Assembly (NCBI GenBank): GCA_005884115.1
Contig: VAXW01000004.1
Coordinates: 392,846 to 456,845 of the forward strand
Length of the DNA: 64,000 nt
From: Actinomycetota bacterium
GTDB lineage: Bacteria > Actinomycetota > Thermoleophilia > Solirubrobacterales > Solirubrobacteraceae
Direction: 5' to 3'
This document shows positions 32,584 through 41,700 of the stretch, in pieces. Below the pieces are notes generated by a model. The model saw only the letters and a program-made list of their open reading frames with translations, was not told the DNA's origin and ran no database searches. The translations under genes were made by a program, and so were the position numbers. Numbering within the stretch: position 1 is the first letter of the stretch; each line of letters starts with the position of its first letter.

Positions 32584-34095
32584 ATGCGAGCGCGGGAGCT
32601 ACTGGGCAGATCGGTGTCTGTTGCTGCGCTGCTCGTCGGGCTTTTCGCACTGCTCGCGCCGGGCCCGGCCGCCGCCGAAGGCGTCGCGGCGACACCCATC
32701 CCGCAGAACCCATCCGACGTCGAAGCCGTGCCCGCCTTTACCGGATCGCCCGCCAAGCCCAGACCCGTCTTTGCGCCCACCGTGCCGCAAAACCCGTTCA
32801 TGGCGCCGAACGGAAGGAGCAACCTCCACGACGACGCCTACATGACCAATACATACACGTGGTCGGGGCCGCTCGGCAACAGCATGCAGACCCTCTCGAC
32901 GTTTCAGGCAGCGGAGTGCGGGTCGCTGACGGTCGACCGCCTCGGGCGGCTGGTGACTGTATGCATCGGGCTCGAAGGCGTACGGGTGTTGATGCTCGAT
33001 CCCAGGACGCTCGAACTGCTCGCGGCGATGGAGCTCCCGCCGCGCAAGGCGAGCACCGGCAACCCCTTCACGAGCTTCTCGGGCGGGGGCTACTTCTACC
33101 TCGACCAGAACGACCGCGCGGTGATCCCCACGACCAACAACCAGATCTGGGTCGTGGGCGAGACCAGCGGCCCGAGCGGGCCGGGGTTCGAACTGGTGCG
33201 CGCCTACGACCTGAGCTCGTTCATGAGCAGCGAAGACGCGATCATCTCCGCGCTGCCCGACTGGAGCGGGCGGATCTGGTTCGCGACGACGCACGGCTTG
33301 GTCGGCACGATCGACCAGGCCAGCGGGGCGGTCAAGCTCGTGAACCTCGGCGAGGCGATCGGCAACTCCTTCGCGGTCGACAAGACCGGCGGGGTGTTCA
33401 TCGTCACCGACCGTGCGCTGTACCGCTTCGATGCCGCCGCGGACAACTCGCCGCGGGTCAGCTGGCGGGAAACCTACGCCAACATCGGCATCGTCAAGCC
33501 GGGGCAGACGGAGGACGGGTCGGGGACCACCCCCAACCTGATGGGCGGAAAATACGTCGCCATCACCGACAACGCTGACCCCATGGACGTGGTCGTGTAC
33601 CGGCGCGCCAAGAGCGTCACCGGCAGCCGCCTCGTGTGCACGGTGCCGGTGTTCGAACCCGGCGCCAGCTCGACCGACAACTCGCTGATCGGCACCGGCC
33701 ACTCGATCGTGGTCGAGAACAACTTCGGCTACACAGGGCCCACAGCCACGACCAACGGCGCCTCCACAGCGCCGGGAATCGAGCGCATCGACATCAACAC
33801 GGGAGGCACCGGCTGCTCCCCGGTCTGGCACAGCCCGCAGCGGGCGCCCTCTGCGGTGCCCAAGCTGTCGCTCGCGAACGGCCTCGTCTACGCGTACACC
33901 AAGCCCCCGCGATCGGACGAAATCGACGCCTGGTACCTGACCGCGCTCTCCTTCCGAACAGGCGCCACTGTGTATGAACAGCTCGCGGGCACCGGGCTCG
34001 GCTTCAACAGCAACTACGCGCCCGTCAGCATCGGTCCCGACGGCAGCGCATACGTGGGCGCCCTCGGCGGCCTCGTGGAGCTGCGCGACGGGTAG
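32584..34095 (+). CDS. Secreted beta-propeller-like protein
   Basis: The protein has 503 residues. A signal peptide ends near residue 32 (PGPAAAEG). The mature part has a Pro-rich segment (PIPQNPSDVEAVPAF, FAPTVPQNPFMAPNG) and then repeated blade-like strands: LTVDRLGRLVTVC, GGYFYLDQNDRAVIPT, NQIWVVGET, GRIWFATTHGLVGTID, FAVDKTGGVFIVTD, and SIGPDGSAYVGALGG at the end. No catalytic residues recognised. It is third gene of the tight cluster 30599-34095; a role in surface carbohydrate binding is possible. Confidence 0.72.
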   Translation: MRARELLGRSVSVAALLVGLFALLAPGPAAAEGVAATPIPQNPSDVEAVPAFTGSPAKPRPVFAPTVPQNPFMAPNGRSNLHDDAYMTNTYTWSGPLGNSMQTLSTFQAAECGSLTVDRLGRLVTVCIGLEGVRVLMLDPRTLELLAAMELPPRKASTGNPFTSFSGGGYFYLDQNDRAVIPTTNNQIWVVGETSGPSGPGFELVRAYDLSSFMSSEDAIISALPDWSGRIWFATTHGLVGTIDQASGAVKLVNLGEAIGNSFAVDKTGGVFIVTDRALYRFDAAADNSPRVSWRETYANIGIVKPGQTEDGSGTTPNLMGGKYVAITDNADPMDVVVYRRAKSVTGSRLVCTVPVFEPGASSTDNSLIGTGHSIVVENNFGYTGPTATTNGASTAPGIERIDINTGGTGCSPVWHSPQRAPSAVPKLSLANGLVYAYTKPPRSDEIDAWYLTALSFRTGATVYEQLAGTGLGFNSNYAPVSIGPDGSAYVGALGGLVELRDG

Positions 34096-34125
34096 CCGCC
34101 CGGCGCGCGCGAGGCAGGGCTGAGC

Positions 34126-34527
34126 GTGGCCGCCTTCGAGGATGTCCGTCGCCTGGCGCTCGCGCTGCCGCAGACGAGCGAGCGGGTCTCGCGCGGTCTC
34201 AGCCAGTGGCGCGTCGCGGACAAGCTGTTCGTGTGGGAGCGACCGCTGCGACGCAAAGAAATCGAGGCTCTCGGCGAGCAGGCGCCTGAGGGCCCGATCC
34301 TCGGTGCTCGCGTCGAGCACCTCGGCGCCAAGGAAGCGCTGCTCGCCGACGATCCGCGCATCTACTTCACGACCCCTCACTTCGACCGCTCTCCCGCGAT
34401 CCTCGTGCGCCTGGATCGGATCGGCGTCGACGAGCTCACCGAAATCGTGGTCGAGGCCTGGCTCGCCAGGGCGCCCAAGCGCGCGCGCGAGGGCTTCCTG
34501 CGCTCGAAGGTGCCCGCGGAGGATTGA
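34126..34527 (+). CDS. MmcQ/YjbR family DNA-binding protein
   Basis: The protein has 133 residues from GTG 34126 with GAGGCAGGG upstream. It has the MmcQ/YjbR CyaY-like fold pattern: FEDVRRLALALPQTSERVSRGLSQWRV at the start, KLFVWERPL, and the end helix ELTEIVVEAWLARAPKR, where the family's W...AP.. motif is clear. Such proteins bind double-stranded DNA in a structure of one member; the cellular role is unknown. Confidence 0.82.
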   Translation: MAAFEDVRRLALALPQTSERVSRGLSQWRVADKLFVWERPLRRKEIEALGEQAPEGPILGARVEHLGAKEALLADDPRIYFTTPHFDRSPAILVRLDRIGVDELTEIVVEAWLARAPKRAREGFLRSKVPAED

Positions 34528-34633
34528 GCGAGCGCGCGGCGCGGGTGGCATGCGCGCGCGTGCATGGCTGCGCCCGCGCGCGCGGCACGGCCCAGCGGCG
34601 ACCCTTACACTGCGCGCGGGTGCGCCGCGCACG

Positions 34634-35434
34634 ATGAGCGTCCACTACGAGAACGACGGGGCCCTGGCGGTGGTCACGATCGACCGCCCCGAGGTGGCCA
34701 ATGCGATCGACGCGCCCACCGCGCGCGAGCTTGCGGACGCGTTTCGCGCGTTCGAGGCCGATGACGCGGCGTCGGTGGCGGTGCTCACGGGCTCCGGCGG
34801 CACCTTCTGCGCGGGCGCCGACCTGAAGGCCATGCGCTCCGGGGAGCCAGAGCGCGTCACGCGCCTCAGCCCCGAGGGCGATGGCCCGGTCGGACCCACG
34901 CGCATGCTGCTCTCCAAGCCCGTGATCGCTGCGGTCGAAGGTCACGCGGTGGCCGGCGGGCTGGAGCTCGCGCTCTGGTGCGACCTGCGCGTGGCCTCCG
35001 AGCAGGCGGTCTTCGGCGTGTATTGCCGGCGCTGGGGAATCCCGCTGATGGATGGCGGCACCGTGCGCCTCGCGCGACTGATCGGACACAGCCACGCGCT
35101 CGACCTGATCCTGACCGGACGCGGGGTGTCGGGCGAGGAGGCGCGGAGCATGGGTCTGATCAACCGACTCGTGCCCGCCAGTGCGGCGCTTCCCGCGGCC
35201 AAGGAGCTCGCGCTCGAGATCGCATCCAAGCCGCAGGCGGCCCTCAGAAGCGATCGCCTCTCCTCATACGAGCAGTGGTCGCTCAGCCTCGATGAAGCGC
35301 TCGCAGGCGAGTACCGCCACGGATTGGCCACGCTTCAGACCCAAGAGCTTATCGGCGGTCTCGAACGCTACGAGTCGGGCGCCTGGCGCAGCGAGCGCGC
35401 TGATGAGAAGCGGCGCGGCGAGCGTGCTCGGTAG
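34634..35434 (+). CDS. Enoyl-CoA hydratase/isomerase (crotonase) family protein
   Basis: The protein has 266 residues from ATG 34634. Crotonase motifs are IDRPEVANAIDAPTARELADAF, the oxyanion-hole GTFCAGADLKAM and GHAVAGGLELALWCDLRVA. The usual catalytic glutamates are not in their places: the segment reads CRRWGIPLMDGGTVRLARLIG, so a crotonase reaction other than hydration is likely. The Arg-rich C-terminus (ADEKRRGERAR) is typical of this GC-rich genome. No beta-oxidation partner is adjacent. Confidence 0.87.
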   Translation: MSVHYENDGALAVVTIDRPEVANAIDAPTARELADAFRAFEADDAASVAVLTGSGGTFCAGADLKAMRSGEPERVTRLSPEGDGPVGPTRMLLSKPVIAAVEGHAVAGGLELALWCDLRVASEQAVFGVYCRRWGIPLMDGGTVRLARLIGHSHALDLILTGRGVSGEEARSMGLINRLVPASAALPAAKELALEIASKPQAALRSDRLSSYEQWSLSLDEALAGEYRHGLATLQTQELIGGLERYESGAWRSERADEKRRGERAR

Positions 35435-35527
35435 CTGCGCCCGCCGGTCTCATCCTGGCGTGGCAGCCCTCTCAGCTCTTCTCGCGCACGGCGCTCCAGA
35501 AGCGCAGCGCGGCGGCTGAGAAACGGC

Positions 35528-36385
35528 TCAGGCGGCGGGCAGCGCCAGCTCGTCGGCGACGGCCGGAGCTGCGATGTGGCGGTCGATGAACTCGCAGATC
35601 GCCTGCACGACCAGCGGCGTGTCGTCCCACATCGGCACGTGACCGCAGCCGGGAAGCGTGCGCCACTCGACGCCCTCGATCTCGTTGCGAAAGCGCGGCG
35701 CGTGGCGCTCGACGGGAAGGATGCGGTCGAACTGCGGCGAGGCGACCAGCACGGGGCAGGAGATGCGATCGAGATCGCGCAGCGCCATATCCGGGTCCGT
35801 GCGCAGGCTCTGAAGCGCCTTCTCGGCAACCGTGCATCCAACGACCGCGCTCGTGATCGCGACCGCCTCGGCGGGTGAGACGAGCTCGCCGTGGCGCATC
35901 GCGTCGCGAAGTGCGAGCTTGCGCACGCTTGGACGGCGCATGATCATCTCCATGCGCGGCGCCATCGCCCGCGTCAGGCGGATCTGGCGCGCGAAGAAGC
36001 GCGCCAGCCGCTCGGTCTCGCCGTCGCCCCGGCTCCAGCCGCCGGCCGGCGCGAGCGCCACGACGCTGCGCGCGCGTCCCCGCTTGGCGAGTTCGAGCGC
36101 GAGCGCGCCTCCGAGCGAGTTGCCCACGACGTGCGCGGTGTCTACCCCGAGTTCGTCGAGGTGGCGCTCGAGATGGTCTGCCGCCCCGGGGAAGGACATC
36201 GGGTTCTCCGCCTCGTAGGGCGGACCGCCGTCATGGCCGGCGAGCGTCGGCGCGATCACTTCGTATCGCGCCGCGAGGTCACCTAGCAGCGGGCGCCAGT
36301 GGTGCCAGGCGCCGGTGAAGCCGTGCAGCAGCAGCACCGGCTCGCCCGTGCCGGCGCGATACAGCGCTCTGGAGATCTCGCCCAC
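35528..36385 (-). CDS. Alpha/beta hydrolase
   Basis: The protein has 285 residues. The canonical fold is visible: LLLHGFTGAWHHW (oxyanion loop), PTLAGHDGG, nucleophile elbow VGNSLGGALAL, acid in ASPQFDRILPVE and the catalytic His in LPGCGHVPMWDD. The substrate cannot be told; ester or C-C bond hydrolysis of small molecules is usual. It lies 41 bp downstream of the polyamine ABC operon in the same orientation, likely independent in function. Confidence 0.88.
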   Translation of the reverse strand: MGEISRALYRAGTGEPVLLLHGFTGAWHHWRPLLGDLAARYEVIAPTLAGHDGGPPYEAENPMSFPGAADHLERHLDELGVDTAHVVGNSLGGALALELAKRGRARSVVALAPAGGWSRGDGETERLARFFARQIRLTRAMAPRMEMIMRRPSVRKLALRDAMRHGELVSPAEAVAITSAVVGCTVAEKALQSLRTDPDMALRDLDRISCPVLVASPQFDRILPVERHAPRFRNEIEGVEWRTLPGCGHVPMWDDTPLVVQAICEFIDRHIAAPAVADELALPAA

Positions 36386-36426
36386 GCGCGAGAGCCTACA
36401 GCAACGGGACTGGCGCAGGGCGCCCG

Positions 36427-37245
36427 TTAGGCCGTCCGCGGCGCCGTCGTGCGTAGCAGCCCCGCGTCGCGCGTCAGCCGCTGGGCGAGCGCGACTGGAA
36501 TCAGCGTGACAGCGATCACGAACAGCACCACCACGTTGACCTGGGGCAGCTGCTGGCCGAGCCTGATGTTGCCGAAGATCCAGATCGGCAGCGTGTTCTG
36601 AGCGCCGGCGGTGAAGATCGTGACGACGATCTCATCAAAGGAGAGCGCGAATGCGAGCAGCCCTCCAGCGACCAGCGCGGTCGCGATCGCGGGCAGCATC
36701 ACCAAGCGAAACGTCTGCCAGCCGTCGGCGCCGAGGTCCATCGACGCCTCGATCAGGGAGGGCTGCGTCCGGCGCAGCCGCGCGAGCACGTTGTTGTAGA
36801 CGATCACGATGCAAAACGTCGCGTGTCCGATCACGATCGTGGTCAGGGAGAACGTCAGCCCCGAGAAGCTGATGAACGAGTTCAACGCCATGCCCGTGAT
36901 GATTCCCGGGAGCGCGATCGGGAGCACGAACAGAAACGAGATCGCATCGCGCCCGAAGAAGCGAAAGCGGTGAACTGCGAAGGCCGCCGTGGATCCGAGC
37001 AGGATCGCGATCGCCGTGGCAAGCAGGCCCGCGCGCACCGACAACCACAGCGCGTGGCGCATTTCTTCGTTGTGCCAGGTCGAGCTGAACCACTTCGTCG
37101 ACAGCCCGCTCAGGGGCCAGCTCTGGATGTTTGAGGGGTTGAATGCATAGACGATGATGAGCGCCAGCGGGATCAGCAGGAACAGCATGATCAGCGCCGC
37201 CCCGCAGGCGAACGCCACCCGGCTCCAGCGCGAGGCCCCGATCAC
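36427..37245 (-). CDS. potC: Spermidine/putrescine-type ABC permease (PotC-like)
   Basis: The protein has 272 residues. GTG 37245 overlaps the TGA of the upstream permease (GTGA). It has six hydrophobic segments, and the EAA loop that contacts the ATPase is EASMDLGADGWQTFRLVMLPAIATAL. FDEIVVTIFTAGAQNTLPIWIF is typical of PotC/YdcV permeases. It forms the transmembrane channel with the PotB-like protein. It is last gene of the order potA, potD, potB, potC. Confidence 0.9.
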   Translation of the reverse strand: MIGASRWSRVAFACGAALIMLFLLIPLALIIVYAFNPSNIQSWPLSGLSTKWFSSTWHNEEMRHALWLSVRAGLLATAIAILLGSTAAFAVHRFRFFGRDAISFLFVLPIALPGIITGMALNSFISFSGLTFSLTTIVIGHATFCIVIVYNNVLARLRRTQPSLIEASMDLGADGWQTFRLVMLPAIATALVAGGLLAFALSFDEIVVTIFTAGAQNTLPIWIFGNIRLGQQLPQVNVVVLFVIAVTLIPVALAQRLTRDAGLLRTTAPRTA

Positions 37246-38144
37246 AGCGCCTCGAATGCCCCCAGCCGTCTCACCAGCAGCAGGTAGACAGCCATCACGG
37301 CGAGCGGCACCGTCGCAAACGCCGCCGCGAAGGGAATGTTGTTGGCGATGCCGACGTTGTCGTACACCACGTTGCCGATGAAGTCCGAGCCTGCGCCACC
37401 GACCAGCGTCGGCGTGATGAAGTCGCCGAGCGTCAGCGAGAACGTGAAGATCGAGCCCGCCGCGATACCCGGCAGGATAAGCGGCAGGAGCACCGAGCGG
37501 AAAGTGCGCCAGCCGCGAGCGCCCAGATCCGCAGACGCCTCGATGAAGGAGTCCGGGACGCGTTCTATCGCCGCCCACACTGGCAGGATCATGAAGGGAA
37601 GCCAGATGTAGCTGAACACGATCCAGACCGCCCAGTTGGAGTAGCCGACGTTGACCGCGCCGAGGCCGACCTTTTCCAGAACCCAGTTGAGCACGCCGTC
37701 TTTGGAGAGGATCAGCCTCCACACGTAGACGCGCACCAGGTAGCTCGACCACAGAGGGATCAGCACCGCTACGAACAGGACCGCACGCAGCCTCTGCGGG
37801 GCGATCCGAACCGCGAACAGCGCGAACGGCACCGCCAGCACGACGTCGGTCACCGTGACCGCCGCGGCGATCGCGATCGTGCGCAGTGCGATCGTGCGGT
37901 ACGTCGAGACGTTCACCAGGGCTTTGAAGTTGTCCAGCGTCCAGTGGTGGACGAGCTTGCCGGTGAACGGTTCAACGCTCCACAGCGCCGAGATGAACAG
38001 GACGACCAGCGCCGCGAGGTAGATCAGGAAGAACCACGCGCCCGGCCCAGAGAGCAGCAGCACGGCCCGCATCCACGGCCGGCGGAAGAGCGCCGCCGAC
38101 ACGCGCATGCGGGCCGCCCTGCCGGCGGCGAGCGCCGCCGTCAT
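37242..38144 (-). CDS. potB: Spermidine/putrescine-type ABC permease (PotB-like)
   Basis: The protein has 300 residues with six transmembrane segments. SSYLVRVYVWRLIL and the EAA loop EASADLGARGWRTFRSVLLPLILPG are characteristic, followed by FSLTLGDFITPTLVGG as in PotB. It pairs with the PotC-like permease downstream (4-base overlap) and receives substrate from the binding protein encoded 43 bp upstream. An Arg/Ala-rich N-terminal cytoplasmic extension of about 25 residues precedes the first helix. Confidence 0.9.
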   Translation of the reverse strand: MTAALAAGRAARMRVSAALFRRPWMRAVLLLSGPGAWFFLIYLAALVVLFISALWSVEPFTGKLVHHWTLDNFKALVNVSTYRTIALRTIAIAAAVTVTDVVLAVPFALFAVRIAPQRLRAVLFVAVLIPLWSSYLVRVYVWRLILSKDGVLNWVLEKVGLGAVNVGYSNWAVWIVFSYIWLPFMILPVWAAIERVPDSFIEASADLGARGWRTFRSVLLPLILPGIAAGSIFTFSLTLGDFITPTLVGGAGSDFIGNVVYDNVGIANNIPFAAAFATVPLAVMAVYLLLVRRLGAFEAL

Positions 38145-38187
38145 CCCTGCGTTGCGCCCGCGCCGGCTGATGTCACCTCAGCGGCGC

Positions 38188-39345
38188 TCAGCCGGTGATT
38201 TCCGTCCACTTCTGCTGCCACTTGGTGTAGTCCATGCAGTCGTTGCGCCCATTCCCGCACTGCGCCACGGGCGTCTTCCAGAAGCGGATGCTGTTGAAGT
38301 AGGCCACCGGCGCGTTGGCGTGGTAGATCGGGCACGACCCTTTCTTGATCTGTTCCATGTAGGCGCACGCCTTCGTGTTGGCCGGCGTCTCGCCGTAGGA
38401 GACCGACTGCTCGGCCTGGACCTTCGGGCTCGAGACCCAGTTGATCCATTTGTAGGCGCAGTTGGGATGCGGCGCGTGCGCCGAGAGCATCCACGTGTCC
38501 GCCCAGCCCGTGGCTCCCTCCGCGGGGATCAGGCTCTTGACTGGGAACTTGTCGGCGACCAGGGTGCTCTGCTGGAGCGGCCAGGCGGCGCCTATCGTGA
38601 CGTCGCCGTTCTTGAACAGTTCGACCTCGTCCGAGGCCAGTGCCCAGTACTTCTTGATCAGCGGACGCTGTTTTTTGAGCAGGCTGGTCGCCGCGTCGAG
38701 CTGCGCTTCGGTCAGCTCGTACGGGTCTTCGATGCCGAGGCTGGGATTGGTCTTCGAGAGGTAGAGCGCCGCGTCGGCGATCTGGATCGGGTTTTTCGGC
38801 ACGCTGATCAGGCCCTTGTACTTCGGGCTGTAGATCGCCGACCAGCTCGTCGGCGCGGGGTGCACCTTGTCGCTGTTGTAGAGCAGGATGTTCGGTCCCC
38901 ACTGCAGCGAGATCCCATAGTGAACGCCGTTGACCGTGTTGTGCGGCGGCGACTTCAGCTGCGGGATGAAGTTCTTCCATTCGGTGATCAGGTTGACGTT
39001 CACCGGCTGCAGGTCCCCGCCGCGGATCAGCCGCAAGCTCGCGTCGCCGGAGGCCGAGACGAGGTCGTACTGCGTCCCGCCGCCCTGGCGCATCAGCGCC
39101 ACCATTTCATCGGAGGAGCCCGCATACTTCGCGTGCACGGCGCATCCCGTCTGGCGTTCGAAGGGCTTGACCCATTCGGGCTGTGCATAGCCTTCCCAGG
39201 CGACGAGGCTCAGTTGGCCCTCGCCTTTTCCGATCTGGGTGGGGAGCTTGCTCGCGGTCGATTTCGAGCTTCCGCACGCGCTGACGAGAATCGTCAGCGC
39301 CAGCAGGATGCACCCAAGCAAGGCGTCTAGCTTTGCGAGTCTCAT
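38188..39345 (-). CDS. potD: Polyamine-type ABC substrate-binding lipoprotein (PotD-like)
   Basis: The protein has 385 residues. The lipobox ILVSACGSS is near residue 24. The mature protein follows the PotD/PotF pattern: LSLVAWEGYAQPEWVKPFERQTGC, YDLVSASGDASLRLIRGGDLQPVN, GISLQWGPNILLYNSD, then TGWADTWMLS and CAYKWINWVSSPKVQA. The Cys residues near the end may form disulfides. It delivers a polyamine or similar cation to the PotB/PotC permeases. The ATG overlaps the stop of the ATPase gene by 4 bases. Confidence 0.9.
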   Translation of the reverse strand: MRLAKLDALLGCILLALTILVSACGSSKSTASKLPTQIGKGEGQLSLVAWEGYAQPEWVKPFERQTGCAVHAKYAGSSDEMVALMRQGGGTQYDLVSASGDASLRLIRGGDLQPVNVNLITEWKNFIPQLKSPPHNTVNGVHYGISLQWGPNILLYNSDKVHPAPTSWSAIYSPKYKGLISVPKNPIQIADAALYLSKTNPSLGIEDPYELTEAQLDAATSLLKKQRPLIKKYWALASDEVELFKNGDVTIGAAWPLQQSTLVADKFPVKSLIPAEGATGWADTWMLSAHAPHPNCAYKWINWVSSPKVQAEQSVSYGETPANTKACAYMEQIKKGSCPIYHANAPVAYFNSIRFWKTPVAQCGNGRNDCMDYTKWQQKWTEITG

Positions 39346-40433
39346 GTGTTCCCGGCCTCCTGTTCTTTGGTCTCGAGCAGCCTGGCGTCCTCCGCCCGCC
39401 AGGCGAGCCTGACGCGACGACCGCGCTGCTCGGAAGCCTGCATCGCCGAGGTGTCGATGTTCTGTCGCAGGACCACGAGCGTCTCCGCTCCGTCGAGCTC
39501 CACCACGTAGCGCGTCACGGGTCCCAGGTAGGCGACCTCGCGCACCGTGCCTTCCATGGCCGCCGCGTCCGACTCCCCGTGCCCGAGCATCCGTATCTTC
39601 TCGGGGCGCACCGTGTAGGTGCGACCGTCCCGCTTGATCACGTTCGAGGTGCCGACGAATCCTGCGACGAACTCGTTGGCCGGATGTTCATAGACCTCGC
39701 CCGGCGTGCCGACCTGCTCGATGCGCCCGTCGCAGAACACGGCGATGCGGTCGCTCATCGTCAGCGCCTCGTCCTGGTCGTGGGTGACGTAGAGGAATGT
39801 GATGCGCTCGCTCAGCTCACGCTGGATCGCCTTCAGCTCGAGCTGCATCTCCTGCCTGAGCTTGAGATCGAGCGCGCCCAGGGGCTCGTCGAGCAGCAGC
39901 ACGCGCGGGCGGTTCACGAGCGCGCGCGCAAGAGCCACGCGCTGGCGCTGGCCGCCCGACAACTGCAGGGGGCGGCGCTGGCCGATGTCGGGGAGCCTCA
40001 CCATCTTCAGCGCCTCGGCGGCCTGCGCGTGGCGCTGGCGCTTGCCGACGCCGCGCACTCGCAGTCCGTAGGCGACGTTGTCGATCACGCTCATGTGAGG
40101 GAAAAGCGCGTAGTCCTGGAAGACCGTGTTGACCGGTCGCTGGAAGGGCGGGCTTCGCGTCACGTCAACCCCGTGCAGCTCGACGCTTCCGCAGTCCGCC
40201 GGCTCGAACCCGGCTATCACCCGCAGAGTGGTGGTCTTGCCCGAGCCCGAGGGCCCGAGCAGAGTGAAGAACTCGCCCGCGTCGACCGCCAGAGAGAGGT
40301 TGTCCACCGCCACCACATCGCCGTAGGTCTTGCGCACGCCGCTGATGCGGACCGCCGCGTCGACGCCCACCGGCGAAAGCGGCGGCGGCGTTGAGCTCGG
40401 CGCGTCGATCGTCGTACCGCCTCCGCTGGCCAT
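39342..40433 (-). CDS. potA: Polyamine-type ABC transporter ATPase (PotA-like)
   Basis: The protein has 363 residues from ATG 40433 (upstream in-frame ATGs give an unlikely Arg/Ala leader). Walker A is LLGPSGSGKTTTLR, the Q-loop NTVFQDYALFPHMSV, the signature LSGGQRQRVALARAL and Walker B VLLLDEPLGALD with the H-loop VTHDQDEA. A C-terminal TOBE-type domain follows (VRPEKIRML, REVAYLGPVTRYVVE). It energises the PotBC permease. It is first gene of the operon, which is read leftward to 36427. Confidence 0.92.
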   Translation of the reverse strand: MASGGGTTIDAPSSTPPPLSPVGVDAAVRISGVRKTYGDVVAVDNLSLAVDAGEFFTLLGPSGSGKTTTLRVIAGFEPADCGSVELHGVDVTRSPPFQRPVNTVFQDYALFPHMSVIDNVAYGLRVRGVGKRQRHAQAAEALKMVRLPDIGQRRPLQLSGGQRQRVALARALVNRPRVLLLDEPLGALDLKLRQEMQLELKAIQRELSERITFLYVTHDQDEALTMSDRIAVFCDGRIEQVGTPGEVYEHPANEFVAGFVGTSNVIKRDGRTYTVRPEKIRMLGHGESDAAAMEGTVREVAYLGPVTRYVVELDGAETLVVLRQNIDTSAMQASEQRGRRVRLAWRAEDARLLETKEQEAGNT

Positions 40434-40620
40434 GCAGGGCGAGTCTAATCGGCGCCCCGCAGCGCGGCAACTAGCGCCGGCGGCCAAACGCAGGCACGGT
40501 CGCTGGACGGTCTGGCCAGCGCGCGGGCGTGCGGCGGGCGCCCTGCTGAGTCGTGCGCCAGCGGGCGCCGCAGCGGCCGTGCGCGCGCGGCTCGTTGGCG
40601 TCACGGCGCGGGCGCGGGCG

Positions 40621-41568
40621 TCAGGACTGCCGCGCGCTGCGCGAGGCGAGCGAGGCCCGCGGATCGGGCAGGGGCGTCAGCGCGGCTTCGAGCTGGTCGC
40701 GCAGCGACTCGTAGCGCAGTGGCAGCGAGAGCCGCTCACCGAGGTGCTCAGCGGGCTCATCGACAGCGAAGCCGGGGCCGATGGTCGCGATCTCAAACAG
40801 CACGCCGCTCGGCTCGCGGAAGTAGATCGAGCGGAAGTAGTAGCGGTCGATGACGGGTGTCGGGCGGGCGCCCGCCTCCGCCACCAGCGCGTGCCACCTC
40901 TCGTGATCCTCCATGCGCGAGGCGAACGCGACGTGGTGCACGGTGCCCGCTCCCTGGCGCGCGAGGGCGCCCGGCGGCGGGGGATCGTAGTCGTAGAAGC
41001 CCTCTCGCCGCTCGCCGCGCACGAGCCACTCTCGGTCGTCGTCGCTGGCGAAGCCCAATGCGTCTCGCAGCAGCCGCGCGCTCGCCGCCGGCTCCGCAGC
41101 ATAGGCCCGCACGCCGTCGAAGCCGGCCAGCGCGTGCTCACGCGGTATCTCGGGCGAGGAGGCGCTCAGCGGCTCGTCGTCGCTCGTGGAGACCGCGAGC
41201 TCATGCTCGAGGCCCTCGGGGTCTCGGAAGCGCAGAGCGCCGCCGGTGGGCTGCATGCTCACGCCATGCGCGCGCAGGCGCTGCTCCCAGAACTCCAGTG
41301 CCGGCTCGGAGGCCACGCGCCAGCAGATCCTGTGCACCATCCCGGCACCGGCTTCGCCGCGCGGCGTACCGGGATACTCGAAGAACGTCAGGTCCGCCCC
41401 CGGGGAGCCGCCCTCGTCGCCGTAGAAGAGGTGATAGACGGTCGGGTCGTCCTGGTTGACGCTCTTCTTGACCATTCGCAAGCCCAGTGTGCCGGCGTAG
41501 AACTCGACGTTCCCCGGCGCGTCCGCGGTGATCGCCGTGATGTGGTGGATGCCCTCGAGCTTCATCAT
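40621..41568 (-). CDS. Ring-cleaving dioxygenase, VOC family (MhqA/MhqO type)
   Basis: The protein has 315 residues from ATG 41568, with GGGAGGGCG upstream. It has two VOC modules: GIHHITAITADAPGNVEFYAGTLG (His ligand) with RFRDPEGLEHEL (Glu), and TVHHVAFASRMEDHERWHAL with YFREPSGVLFEIATIGPGF. This pattern is that of the PcpA/MhqO-like dioxygenases, which open hydroquinone-type rings with Fe(II). The second-module His and Glu are the likely metal ligands. No other aromatic-degradation gene is adjacent. Confidence 0.87.
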   Translation of the reverse strand: MMKLEGIHHITAITADAPGNVEFYAGTLGLRMVKKSVNQDDPTVYHLFYGDEGGSPGADLTFFEYPGTPRGEAGAGMVHRICWRVASEPALEFWEQRLRAHGVSMQPTGGALRFRDPEGLEHELAVSTSDDEPLSASSPEIPREHALAGFDGVRAYAAEPAASARLLRDALGFASDDDREWLVRGERREGFYDYDPPPPGALARQGAGTVHHVAFASRMEDHERWHALVAEAGARPTPVIDRYYFRSIYFREPSGVLFEIATIGPGFAVDEPAEHLGERLSLPLRYESLRDQLEAALTPLPDPRASLASRSARQS

Positions 41569-41700
41569 CGCCCTCCCGACTGGTGGCCGTGTGGCCGAGC
41601 ATAGCGCCCGCCCGCCGCGCCGCCGCCCACCCGGCGCGCCGCCGCCCACCCCGGCGCGCCGCGGCGCCGTGTCGAGGCTCCTTCTTGCGATGATCGCGCG

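Noticed and set aside
30815-32713. A 632-residue leftward open frame over the beta-helix gene
   Set aside because: It is the antisense shadow of a protein with a clear signal peptide and beta-helix repeats.
32599-34632. A 677-residue leftward open frame over the secreted propeller gene
   Set aside because: Antisense shadow; Arg/Asp/His-rich without motifs, while the plus strand shows a signal peptide and blade repeats.
41608-41670. Tandem CCGCCGCCCACC-type repeat between the VOC and TrmH genes as a regulatory element
   Set aside because: Two short GC-rich copies are within what drift in such a genome produces; no symmetry or promoter placement supports a role.
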